DNA of 13,301 nt. It comes from Caproicibacter sp002399225. GTDB taxonomy: Bacteria; Bacillota; Clostridia; Oscillospirales; Acutalibacteraceae. The stretch's first letter is position 1. Each line of letters opens with the position of its first letter. Positions 6,339-13,301 of the stretch are shown in pieces. The DNA lies in contig DAIOKN010000039.1 of NCBI GenBank assembly GCA_036756705.1, positions 1 through 13,301 on the forward strand. The letters run 5' to 3'. The position numbers were made by a program, and so were the translations under genes. Below the pieces are notes generated by a model. The model ran no database searches. It saw nothing but the letters and a program-made list of their open reading frames with translations, and was not told the DNA's origin.

Positions 6339-7267
6339 ACAAAACAAATCAACTTTATTCTCACCATCGCGGAAGAGGGCGGAATCACCAAAACGGCCAA
6401 CAAACTTTTTATCAGTCAGTCCGCACTGGATCAGCAGTCGCTGAAACTGGAAGACGAACTTGGCACGCAGCTTTTTGTCCGCTCGCACAATAATTTCTCT
6501 CTTACGGAGGCGGGGGAGGTTTATGTTTCCTATGCAAAGAGCATTTTAAGTCTCAAGAACGAAGCCTACAATAAAATCCGGGATTTGGTCAACCGGCAGA
6601 AGGGGATGCTGTCCCTCGCTTTTGCCCCGGAGCACGGCATGGAAATGTTTATGGCCGTTTATCCGGAATTTTATCAGACTTTTTTGGGAATCGTCGTTTT
6701 GCCGAGGAAGATCAGGGTCAAGAAACAACTGGAAATGCTTCTGAATGAAGAGTTGGATCTGGAATTTGTTTCCCTGACGGAGGAAAAGCTGCCAGGTCTG
6801 GTGCTTTAGCCTTTTGTAAAAGAAGAGTTCGTTCTGGTGGTGCCTCTGTCGCATCCGCTTGCCAGCTTGGCGGCTCCTCCAGGTAAACCTTTGAACGTCG
6901 TCTTGGGGATGGAAAAGCTGCAGAATTTGACGTTCAGCCTGATGGATAAAGAATCCACGCAGCGAAAGGTGATTGATCCGCTTTTCACCAAAAATGGATT
7001 GAAACTGAATATTTTTCTTACGACGGCCAGCAACCGTGCCAATATTTCCATGGTGAAAAACGGTCTGAACTGTTCCATTCTGCCTTATTACTAGGTAAGG
7101 GATCGAAAGGACGTCGCATGTTTTATCTTTCTGATCACCCTTCCTGGTCGATGTGCGCCTGCTACCGGGCCCGTCGGTACCAGAGCAACGCAGCAAAATA
7201 TTTTATTGAGCTGGCAAAACGCTATTTTAAAAAGGTCAACCAGAAGAAACTCCGCGCCGAGCTTTAG
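6339..7267 (+). pseudogene. Degraded LysR-family transcriptional regulator
   Basis: From 6339 the frame reads a LysR N-terminal helix-turn-helix (TKQINFILTIAEEGG, then TANKLFISQSALDQQ, LEDELGTQLFVR and LTEAGEVYV) followed by the effector domain. No start codon remains, because the sequence joins the gudD remnant. In-frame TAG codons interrupt it at 6807-6809 and 7092-7094. After VRDRKDVACFI the frame is lost by one base near 7127. The C-terminus continues in another frame as YLSDHPSWSM to QKKLRAEL, ending at TAG 7265-7267. The total length would be about 310 residues, normal for the family, so there is no large internal loss. Such regulators often activate the neighbouring catabolic gene, and the palindrome at 6027-6042 may have been its target. 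The present product cannot be a working regulator. Confidence 0.85.
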
Positions 7268-7316
7268 AAACGGCCGCATTTTTTAGGAATGCGGCAAACA
7301 CCGGCCGTTTTCTTTC
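7268..7316 (+). terminator. Intrinsic terminator after the LysR pseudogene
   Basis: AAACGGCCG (7268-7276) pairs with CGGCCGTTT (7302-7310), followed by TTTTCTTTC. A smaller stem, CCGCATT (7274-7280) with AATGCGG (7288-7294), lies inside and competes for three bases. Placement immediately after the last LysR codon supports a terminator that has outlived its gene. Confidence 0.7.
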
Positions 7317-7402
7317 TGCTGCTCAATTGGTTCTTTCAAAGGGGCCTTTTGGGCTTTTTTCGTCAGCGCTTTGGTGCGTGTAAAATGATGCTTGTCTCTG
7401 CC

Positions 7403-7431
7403 TTGACATTTCTCGGGAAATTCGTTACAGT
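7403..7431 (+). promoter_or_regulatory. Sigma-A promoter of ywbE-msrAB
   Basis: A perfect TTGACA (7403-7408), a 17-base spacer and TACAGT (7426-7431, four of six). The expected start is near 7438, just before the ribosome site AGGAGG (7440-7445). The stretch 7317-7402 upstream shows no gene. Confidence 0.7.
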
Positions 7432-7451
7432 AAGGAAATAGGAGGCAAAAG

Positions 7452-7652
7452 ATGGATGGGAAGACAAGAAGCAATATCAAAATCGGCGCGCAGGTCGACA
7501 TTGTCCTCAAAAAAGATCAGCCGACCGGCAAACTGACGCGCGGCCATGTCAAACGGATTTTGACTAAAAGCCCCACACACCCTCATGGCATTAAAGTGAT
7601 GCTGGAGGAAGGCGATCAGGTCGGCCGCGTGCAGAAGATTCTAGAACAGTAG
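7452..7652 (+). CDS. ywbE: YwbE family protein
   Basis: A 66-residue soluble basic protein of the conserved YwbE family, found widely in Firmicutes and other bacteria; its function is not established. Family features are the N-terminal RSNIKIGAQVDIVLKKDQ, the central GKLTRGHVKRILTKSP and the C-terminal HPHGIKVMLEEGDQVGRVQ. Together these look like a small KOW/SH3-like beta-barrel, which is an inference. ATG 7452 has AGGAGG six bases upstream and is the only sensible start. It has its own promoter and lies 14 bases before msrAB, so the two genes are very likely co-transcribed. Nothing in the sequence shows a direct link to methionine sulfoxide repair. There is no signal peptide or membrane segment. 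Confidence 0.88.
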   Translation: MDGKTRSNIKIGAQVDIVLKKDQPTGKLTRGHVKRILTKSPTHPHGIKVMLEEGDQVGRVQKILEQ

Positions 7653-7666
7653 ATTGGAGGGACACA

Positions 7667-8611
7667 ATGGCGGAAATCTATTTGGCGGGCGGATGTTTCT
7701 GGGGAATGCAGAAATATATTTCCTCTCTTTATGGGGTGATGAAAACAGAAGCGGGCTATGCGAACGGGCCGACTGTTTCCCCAACTTATGAGCAGGTTTG
7801 CCAAAACTCCGGGCATGCGGAAACCGTCCGCGTCGAGTATGATCCCCAAAAAATTTCGCTCGCTTTTCTGCTGCGCCTGTATTTCGACGCCATTGATCCG
7901 GCTGCCGTCAATCACCAGGGCGGTGACAGCGGAATTCAGTACCGCACGGGGATATACTATACCGATGAGGCGGATCTCCCTGTCATCCGGTCCGAAAGAG
8001 AGCGGGTGCAGGCTGCGCTTTCGGCGCCGGTTGCGGTCGAAGTGCTGCCGCTTAAGAATTTTTATCCGGCGGAGGAGTTCCACCAGAATTATCTGGATAA
8101 AAATCCGGAGGGCTACTGCCACATCAGCTATGCGAAAATCAAAAAAGCAGCCCGGGCCAGAGAAAATCAACCGGATTTTTCACCTTCGGACCCCAAAGTA
8201 TTAAAGGAGAAACTGACTCCAATTCAATATGCGGTCACTCAGAATTCCGAAACGGAACCGCCGTTTCAAAATGAATACTGGGAAACGGATTGGCCGGGAA
8301 TCTATGTGGATGTGACCACAGGAGAGCCGCTGTTCACTTCACGGGACAAATTTGATTCCGGCTGCGGCTGGCCGAGCTTTTCCAGGCCGCTCAGCCCGGA
8401 AAAGCTCACGGAACACCGCGACCGGAGCCATGGAATGATCCGCACGGAAGTGCGCAGCCGTACCGGGGACGCACACTTGGGGCATGTTTTTCCGGATGGC
8501 CCGCGGGAGCGTGGCGGCCTGCGGTACTGCATCAACAGCGCATCGCTCCGGTTTATTCCGAAAGAGAAGATGGAGGAAGAAGGCTACGGTGACTGGCTCG
8601 ATCTGGTGTGA
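7667..8611 (+). CDS. msrAB: Bifunctional peptide-methionine sulfoxide reductase MsrA-MsrB
   Basis: A 314-residue fusion repairing oxidised methionine in proteins. MsrA (about 1-160) reduces the S form and MsrB (about 180-310) the R form. MsrA shows GGCFWG (8-13) with catalytic Cys10, and NPEGYCHISYAKI with Cys151, a likely resolving cysteine. MsrB shows FDSGCGWPSF with resolving Cys233, GDAHLGHVF (267-275) and catalytic Cys288 in RYCINSASLRF. The two CxxC zinc pairs of many free-standing MsrB proteins are absent, as in other fused forms. The catalytic residue is cysteine, not selenocysteine. There is no signal peptide, so it is cytosolic. ATG 7667 has GGAGG six bases upstream. It follows ywbE in one operon and ends nine bases before a strong terminator. 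Confidence 0.95.
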   Translation: MAEIYLAGGCFWGMQKYISSLYGVMKTEAGYANGPTVSPTYEQVCQNSGHAETVRVEYDPQKISLAFLLRLYFDAIDPAAVNHQGGDSGIQYRTGIYYTDEADLPVIRSERERVQAALSAPVAVEVLPLKNFYPAEEFHQNYLDKNPEGYCHISYAKIKKAARARENQPDFSPSDPKVLKEKLTPIQYAVTQNSETEPPFQNEYWETDWPGIYVDVTTGEPLFTSRDKFDSGCGWPSFSRPLSPEKLTEHRDRSHGMIRTEVRSRTGDAHLGHVFPDGPRERGGLRYCINSASLRFIPKEKMEEEGYGDWLDLV

Positions 8612-8619
8612 TCATAGAA

Positions 8620-8651
8620 AAGTTCCCCCCGGCCACAGCCGGGGGGAACTT
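8620..8651. terminator. Bidirectional terminator between msrAB and gatB
   Basis: A perfect 14-bp stem (arms 8620-8633 and 8638-8651, with core CCCCCCGGC) closes a 4-base loop, CACA. It sits in the 44-base gap between the convergent msrAB and gatB stops. Reading plus it is followed by TCATTTTATC, reading minus by TTCTATG. It serves both operons. Confidence 0.85.
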
Positions 8652-8655
8652 CATT

Positions 8656-10071
8656 TTATCCCTTTAAAAGTTCTGTCAGAATCTTCTGTGTTTCCTGTGG
8701 ATTGGCGCGCCCTTTCGTCGCCTTCATGACGGCGCCGACAATCGCGCCCAGAGCTTTCTTTTTTCCGGCCCGGTAATCGGCGACTGCGGCGGCGTTTTCC
8801 TCGGCGGCCTTCCGGCAAACGGCCCTTAAATCTTCCGCGCTGATTCCGGCAAGGTCTTTTTCACTGAGAAAATCGGAAGCCGGTTTTCCGGAGTCCAGCA
8901 TCTTTTCGAGGGTGGATTTTATCAGATTTTTTCGGATTTTTCCCGCGTCCAGCAGCAGAATTAAATCGTGCAGCTGCGCCGGGGAAACAGCGACCTCGAA
9001 CCGGTCTTTTTCCGCCTCGCTGCCGAAACGGGCGAACATCTGCTCTAAAATACAGTTGGCAGCCGTGCGCGAATTTTTCGTCCCCTTTGCCGCCGCCTCA
9101 AAGTAATCGGCAATGCGCCGGTGTTCGATCAGCTGGCGCGCGTCCGCCTCGGGCAGACCATAGTCCGCCACAAAGCGCGCCAGGCGTTTCTGCGGGTCCT
9201 CCGGCATTTTCGCGCGGATCGACTCGCGCATTTCATCCGTCACGCGGATGGTGACAAGGTCCGGTTCGCGGAAATAGCGGTAGTCGTCGGCGTCCTCTTT
9301 GTCGCGCATTCCCTCGGTGCAGCCGGTGCCCTCGTCGTAGCGCCGGGTTTCCTGCACCACTTCTTCGCCGCTCATCAGCAGGTCGGTCTGCCTGTCGAAT
9401 TCGTAGGCGATTGCCTTGGCCATATGGGTGAAAGAGTTCATGTTCTTAATTTCCGCGCGGGTTCCAAACGCTTCCTGCCCTTCGGGGCGGACGGAAACGT
9501 TGACATCGCAGCGCAGAGAGCCTTCCTGCATTTTGCAGTCGGAAACCCCGATGTACCGCAGGATCATCTGAAGGGTCTCCACATACTCCTGCACTTCGTC
9601 GATGCTGCGCAGATCGGGTTCCGAGACAATCTCGATCAGCGGAACGCCGCCGCGGTTATAGTCGATGTAGGTGTTGCCGCGGTCATGAACCAGCTTGCCC
9701 GCATCTTCCTCGATGTGGATGCGGTTGAGGCGGATCCGGCGGCCGTTCGAGAGCTCCACCCAGCCGTTTTTGCACAGCGGCATGTCATACTGGGAAATCT
9801 GGTAGGCTTTCGGCAGATCCGGATAAACGTAATTTTTCCGGTCCATCTTCGAAACCGGGCTGATCTTGCAGTGAGTGACAAGGCCTGCCGCAACGGCGTA
9901 TTCCACCACGGCTTTATTCAGCTTGGGCAGCGTGCCCGGAAGGCCGATGCAGATCGGGCAGCAGTGGGTGTTCGGCTCCCCGCCGAACTCGGTTGAACAG
10001 GAACAGAAGATCTTTGTTTTTGTCGCGAGCTCCACATGGGTTTCCAGCCCGCAGACCAGTTCGTAATTCAT
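8656..10071 (-). CDS. gatB: Asp/Glu-tRNA amidotransferase subunit B
   Basis: A 471-residue subunit of GatCAB. It binds mischarged Asp-tRNA(Asn) or Glu-tRNA(Gln), activates the acyl group with ATP and receives ammonia from GatA to form Asn- or Gln-tRNA. The N-terminus has the kinase-like GLETHVEL (8-15) and a zinc site, Cys23-x-Cys25 and Cys38-x-x-Cys41. MDRKNYVYPDLPKAYQISQYD (about 76-96) is the conserved core. The tail is the helical YqeY-like tRNA-binding domain ending near KGRANPQETQKILTELL. Its ATG overlaps the gatA stop as ATGA (10068-10071), so it is translationally coupled and is the last gene of the operon. All key regions are present. Confidence 0.97.
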   Translation of the reverse strand: MNYELVCGLETHVELATKTKIFCSCSTEFGGEPNTHCCPICIGLPGTLPKLNKAVVEYAVAAGLVTHCKISPVSKMDRKNYVYPDLPKAYQISQYDMPLCKNGWVELSNGRRIRLNRIHIEEDAGKLVHDRGNTYIDYNRGGVPLIEIVSEPDLRSIDEVQEYVETLQMILRYIGVSDCKMQEGSLRCDVNVSVRPEGQEAFGTRAEIKNMNSFTHMAKAIAYEFDRQTDLLMSGEEVVQETRRYDEGTGCTEGMRDKEDADDYRYFREPDLVTIRVTDEMRESIRAKMPEDPQKRLARFVADYGLPEADARQLIEHRRIADYFEAAAKGTKNSRTAANCILEQMFARFGSEAEKDRFEVAVSPAQLHDLILLLDAGKIRKNLIKSTLEKMLDSGKPASDFLSEKDLAGISAEDLRAVCRKAAEENAAAVADYRAGKKKALGAIVGAVMKATKGRANPQETQKILTELLKG

Positions 10072-11534
10072 AGCCTGACCCCCGTTTCCACAGCCTGGAA
10101 GACATCGTCCCGCGCCGCCTGTTCATACTGGAACGCGGCGTTGAGCAGAGTGGGCTCCGAAAAGCGCGCGCCGATGAGCTGCAGGCCGACCGGCATCGAA
10201 TCGCTGCCGAAACCGCACGGAATACTGACGCCCGGCAGGCCCGCAATGTTGACCGGAACCGTGCAGATATCCGTCAGATAGGTTTCGACCGCGTCCTGCG
10301 CGGTGAAGTTCAGCGGGAATGCCGTCGTCGGGACGGTCGGCGCGGCGATTACATCACAGTGGGCGAAAGCATCCTCAAATGCCTTGACCACGGTTCCGCG
10401 CAGGTTCTGCGCCTTTTTGTAATAGGCATCGTAGTAGCCGGCGCTCAGAACATAGGTGCCGAGCAGAATCCGCCGTTTGACTTCCGCGCCGAATCCTTCG
10501 CTGCGCGTCTTGCAGATCATGTCGTTGCGGTCGGTATAGTGTTCCGTGCGGTAGCCATACCGGATGCCGTCGTAGCGGCCGAGATTGGAAGAAGCCTCGG
10601 CGCAGGCGAGAATATAATAGGCCGGCAGACTGTATTTGACCGAGGGCATTGAAAATTCCACCAGTTCCGCGCCCAGAGATTCGTAAACCTTCAAAGCGCC
10701 GAACAAAGCGGCTTTAACGTCTTCGCGGACACCGTCGTAATATTCCTTCGGAATCCCGATCTTCAGGCCGCGGATCTCTTTTCCCAAAGAAGAAAAAGCG
10801 GGCAGCGCCCGGTTGCTGCTGGTCGAATCCATCGGATCGTGCTGCGCGATCGCATCGTAGACCAGCGCGGCGTCCTCCACGCTCTGGGTCAGCGGCCCAA
10901 TCTGGTCGAAGCTGGAGGCGTAGGCGATGAGCCCGAAGCGCGAAACGGCGCCGTAGGTCGGTTTCAATCCCACAATGCCGCAGAAGCTGGCGGGCTGGCG
11001 GATGGAGCCGCCGGTATCGGAGCCGAGCCCGAACACGGCGAGATTCCCCGCGACCGCGGCCGCGGCCCCTCCGCTGCTGCCGCCCGCCACGCGCTCCGTG
11101 TTGTGGGGATTCTTCGCCCCGCCGAAACAGGAGGTTTCACAGGAAGAACCCATGGCGAATTCATCCATATTCGTTTTGCCGAGGAGGACCGTGCCCTGCT
11201 TTTTGAGGATGCTCCAGACCGTCGCGTCATAAATCGGGACATAGCCCTTCAAAATCTTGGAGCAGCAGGTGGTTTCGATGCCCTTGGTGGAAAAGTTGTC
11301 CTTCAGCGTCATCGGAATCCCGGCAAGAGGGGGCAGCTCTTCCTTCGCCGCGAGTTTGCGGTCGACTTCCGCCGCCGTTTGCAGCGCGGTTTCCGGTGTA
11401 AGTTTTACATAGGCGTTTAGGCGGCCGTTTTCCCGCCGAATGGCTTCCAGATATTGTTTTGTCAGCTCCGTGCAGCTGATTTCGCCGGAGCGCAGGAGCT
11501 TCCCAATTTTTTGAATCAGTCCGTGTTGTTCCAT
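10068..11534 (-). CDS. gatA: Asp/Glu-tRNA amidotransferase subunit A
   Basis: A 488-residue amidase that hydrolyses glutamine and passes ammonia to GatB. The amidase-signature triad is complete: Lys78 in MTLKDNF, cis-Ser153 in GGSSGGAA and nucleophile Ser177 in GSDTGGSIR, each one residue before the Staphylococcus aureus numbering (79, 154, 178). The start is ATG 11534 (MEQHGLIQKIG), with AGGAGG six bases upstream. The open frame to 11594 only adds residues that overlap gatC and is not conserved. The gene begins 10 bases after the gatC stop, and that stop (TAG) is part of the ribosome site, so translation of gatA is probably coupled to gatC. A hairpin at 11548-11566 lies just before the site. 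Confidence 0.97.
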   Translation of the reverse strand: MEQHGLIQKIGKLLRSGEISCTELTKQYLEAIRRENGRLNAYVKLTPETALQTAAEVDRKLAAKEELPPLAGIPMTLKDNFSTKGIETTCCSKILKGYVPIYDATVWSILKKQGTVLLGKTNMDEFAMGSSCETSCFGGAKNPHNTERVAGGSSGGAAAAVAGNLAVFGLGSDTGGSIRQPASFCGIVGLKPTYGAVSRFGLIAYASSFDQIGPLTQSVEDAALVYDAIAQHDPMDSTSSNRALPAFSSLGKEIRGLKIGIPKEYYDGVREDVKAALFGALKVYESLGAELVEFSMPSVKYSLPAYYILACAEASSNLGRYDGIRYGYRTEHYTDRNDMICKTRSEGFGAEVKRRILLGTYVLSAGYYDAYYKKAQNLRGTVVKAFEDAFAHCDVIAAPTVPTTAFPLNFTAQDAVETYLTDICTVPVNIAGLPGVSIPCGFGSDSMPVGLQLIGARFSEPTLLNAAFQYEQAARDDVFQAVETGVRL

Positions 11535-11544
11535 TCCGGCCCTC

Positions 11545-11823
11545 CTACCTTCTCCGCCGGAGAAGGAAATATCCGTCTTCTTCCTCCGGCGCATTTTTCA
11601 GGATTTCCTCCCGGTCATAGGAGGGGACGACGGTATCTTCGCGGAATACGTTCGACAGATTGTTAATGTTGTCGAAGCCCGTGTCTTCGGCGGAAACCTT
11701 ATTGATGGTGTTCGCAAATTCGATGATGCCGTTCATATCCTTTGTCAGGCCGTCAAGCTCTTCCGGTTTGACCGAAAGCTTGGCAAGCCGGGCAATTTTT
11801 AAAATATCCTCGTTGCTGACCAT
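11545..11823 (-). CDS. gatC: Asp/Glu-tRNA amidotransferase subunit C
   Basis: A 92-residue subunit that wraps around the GatA-GatB interface and stabilises it. Family features are ILKIARLAKLSVKPEEL (7-23), an amphipathic helix with MNGIIEFANTINKV (30-43) and the extended FREDTVVPS and ILKNAPEEEDGYF segments (61-86). After DGYF the protein ends in LLRRRR instead of the hydrophobic lysine-containing tail I would expect. This end is encoded by one half of an inverted repeat. ATG 11823 has AGGAAGG upstream inside the aspS end, three bases after the aspS stop. Identification is secure despite low conservation of small GatC proteins. Confidence 0.93.
   Translation of the reverse strand: MVSNEDILKIARLAKLSVKPEELDGLTKDMNGIIEFANTINKVSAEDTGFDNINNLSNVFREDTVVPSYDREEILKNAPEEEDGYFLLRRRR
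11548..11566 (-). repeat. Perfect short hairpin at the gatC-gatA junction
   Basis: CCTTCTCC (11548-11555) and GGAGAAGG (11559-11566) form an 8-bp perfect stem with a 3-base loop. It covers the last codons of gatC and ends one base before the gatC stop, next to the gatA ribosome site AGGAGG (11541-11546). It could set the ratio of GatC to GatA, but no T-run follows, so it is not a terminator. Confidence 0.55.
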
Positions 11824-11826
11824 CTT

Positions 11827-13301
11827 TCAGACCTTCCTTTCAGCCGGCTTGCGCAGGCGGATATGCACTTCGCGCAGCTGCTGTTCCGTCACTTCGCTCG
11901 GCGAACCCATCATCATGTCCTGCGCGTTGGAATTCATCGGGAATGCGATGACTTCGCGGATGTTGTCTTCCTCCGTCAGGAGCATCAGGATGCGGTCGAT
12001 GCCGGGCGCCATACCCGCATGCGGCGGGGCGCCGTACTGGAACGCATGGTAAAGCGAGGTAAACTTGGTCTTGAGATCCTCTTCCGTATAACCTGCAATC
12101 TCGAACGCCTTTTTCATGATGTCGATCCGGTGGTTCCGAACGGCCCCGCTCGAGAGTTCCACGCCGTTGCAGACGATGTCGTACTGATAGGCGAGAACGT
12201 TTTCCGGCTTTTTGGTGAGCAGCGCTTCCATCCCGCCCTGCGGCATGGAAAACGGGTTGTGCGTGAAACCGATTTTTCCGGTTTCGGGGTCCGGTTCAAA
12301 CATCGGGAAATCAACGATGAAACAGAGATCAAAGCGGCTTTCGTCAATCAGGCCGAGGCGCTTTCCGAGCTCCGTGCGGATCTGCCCCGCCAGCCCGGCA
12401 ACCAAGTCGGCGTCGTCGGCGATAAAGAACACGACGGTGCCCGGTTTGAGGTCTGCGCGGCGGGTCAGCTCGTTGCGCTTGTCATCCGGCAGATACTTGT
12501 TGATTGGGCCCTGGTACTGGCCGTCTTCCGTTACCTTGATGTAGCCGAGGCCTTTCATGCCGATGCTTTCGGCAAACTTCAGCATGTTTTCAAAGAAGCT
12601 TTTCGGCCGCCTGCTGCAGTTCGGAACGCTGATCGCACGCACAATTTTATTTTTAAAAGGCTTGAACGTCGTACCTTCAAATAAGTCGGTGATGTCGAGA
12701 ATGACCAGCGGATTGCGCAGATCCGGCTTGTCGGAGCCGTATTTCAGCATGGATTCGGCGTAGGGGATACGCGGGAACGGAGCTTTGGTTACGGTTTTGT
12801 CGGAAAACTTCGCGAAAGTTTCCCCAATCACTTCCTCCGCAACCTTAAAAACATCTTCCTGTGTGGCGAATGCCATCTCGAAATCGAGCTGGTAAAATTC
12901 GCCCGGCGAACGGTCGGCACGCGCATCTTCATCCCGGAAGCACGGGGCAATTTGAAAATAGCGGTCAAAGCCGGAAACCATCAGAAGCTGCTTAAAAATC
13001 TGCGGCGCCTGCGGCAGGGCATAGAACTTGCCCGGGTGGCGGCGGCTCGGGATCAGGTAGTCCCGGGCCCCCTCCGGTGAAGAGGCGGAAAGAATCGGCG
13101 TCTGGATCTCCAGAAAGCCGAGGTCGGTCATCTTCCGGCGCAGAAACGAGATCACCTGAGAGCGCAGCACGATGTTCTTGTGCACCTTCGGGTTGCGCAG
13201 GTCGAGATAGCGGTACTTCAGGCGGACATCCTCCTTGGTTTCCCGTGAAAGGGGGACTTCGAACGGCAGAGGAGCCAGCACCTTGCCGAGCACCGTAAGA
13301 T
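11827..13301 (-). CDS. aspS: Aspartyl-tRNA synthetase, N-terminus beyond right edge
   Basis: A class II synthetase charging tRNA(Asp), and probably tRNA(Asn), with aspartate. The catalytic domain is complete. Counting from the in-frame GTG at 13293, YALPQAPQIFKQLL starts at 91, motif 2 FRDEDARADR is at 119-128, a bacterial GAD insertion lies around 190-300, and motif 3 GMAPGIDRIL is at 427-436. The frame is open to the window end, so that GTG is internal; the anticodon-binding domain lies outside. Several positions (SPGEFYQLD, APGIDR, MNSNAQDMMMGSPSEVTEQQ) differ from the E. coli pattern (QPEFTQID, AFGLDR) and resemble synthetases of bacteria that lack AsnRS. It is followed three bases later by gatC, so the operon pairs the charging and amidation steps. 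Discrimination against tRNA(Asn) cannot be read without the missing domain. Confidence 0.95.
   Translation of the reverse strand, partial: LTVLGKVLAPLPFEVPLSRETKEDVRLKYRYLDLRNPKVHKNIVLRSQVISFLRRKMTDLGFLEIQTPILSASSPEGARDYLIPSRRHPGKFYALPQAPQIFKQLLMVSGFDRYFQIAPCFRDEDARADRSPGEFYQLDFEMAFATQEDVFKVAEEVIGETFAKFSDKTVTKAPFPRIPYAESMLKYGSDKPDLRNPLVILDITDLFEGTTFKPFKNKIVRAISVPNCSRRPKSFFENMLKFAESIGMKGLGYIKVTEDGQYQGPINKYLPDDKRNELTRRADLKPGTVVFFIADDADLVAGLAGQIRTELGKRLGLIDESRFDLCFIVDFPMFEPDPETGKIGFTHNPFSMPQGGMEALLTKKPENVLAYQYDIVCNGVELSSGAVRNHRIDIMKKAFEIAGYTEEDLKTKFTSLYHAFQYGAPPHAGMAPGIDRILMLLTEEDNIREVIAFPMNSNAQDMMMGSPSEVTEQQLREVHIRLRKPAERKV

Noticed and set aside
6546..7196. Minus-strand open frame of 216 codons opposite the LysR pseudogene
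   Set aside because: The plus strand shows clear LysR homology in two frames; the minus frame matches nothing and has no start signals.
7283..7510. Minus-strand 75-codon frame with a hydrophobic stretch before ywbE
   Set aside because: It crosses the ywbE start, promoter and ribosome site in antisense and has no ribosome site of its own.
9121..9996. Plus-strand open frame of 291 codons opposite gatB
   Set aside because: A composition-driven shadow of gatB with no recognisable domain.
11863..12684. Plus-strand open frame of 273 codons opposite aspS
   Set aside because: A shadow of the aspS coding sequence, with no ribosome site or known motif.
1..13301. CRISPR array, tRNA or rRNA genes, insertion-sequence ends, phage genes
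   Set aside because: I saw no spaced direct repeats, cloverleaf-like sequence, transposase or phage motif on either strand.

Overview
The window looks like chromosomal DNA of a moderately GC-rich member of the Clostridia. An Oscillospirales/Ruminococcaceae-type organism is my best guess, by inference from gene content and style: strong AGGAGG ribosome sites, TTGACA-type promoters, an aspS-gatCAB operon, ywbE and a fused msrAB. No tRNA, rRNA, CRISPR array or transposase is visible.

Left edge (1-877): an AT-rich 3' part of an RCC1-repeat protein gene ends at 429. It abuts, within about 10 bases, the C-terminal third of a mandelate-racemase-type sugar-acid dehydratase whose first two thirds are missing. 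This is an insertion or deletion scar, or possibly an assembly joint.

Sugar-acid block (993-5784, all minus strand; transcription order gntR, DapA-family aldolase/dehydratase, garR, garK, aldo/keto reductase): a GntR/FCD repressor with a good promoter and a palindromic operator at its start, a DapA-family lyase, tartronate semialdehyde reductase, glycerate 2-kinase and a YeaE-like reductase. Together these suggest the lower half of aldarate (glucarate/galactarate) catabolism: keto-deoxy sugar acid to pyruvate plus tartronate semialdehyde, then glycerate, then 2-phosphoglycerate. Hairpins divide the block after garR, after garK and after the reductase.

Decayed block (about 6020-7316, plus strand): a well-formed promoter (TTGACT, 17 bp, TATAAT), an upstream LysR-type palindrome and a strong ribosome site lead into only the first 29 codons of glucarate dehydratase (gudD). 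This ends at a stop codon and runs straight into a LysR regulator gene with no start, two in-frame TAG codons and a frameshift. Entry-step dehydratases are therefore broken on both sides of an intact lower pathway, which is the most interesting feature of the window.

Housekeeping part: ywbE and msrAB (7452-8611, plus) form a small operon with its own promoter and a strong shared terminator. The convergent aspS-gatC-gatA-gatB operon (13301-8656, minus) is tightly coupled. It joins an aspartyl-tRNA synthetase, whose motifs resemble the non-discriminating type, to the amidotransferase that would convert its mischarged product to Asn-tRNA.
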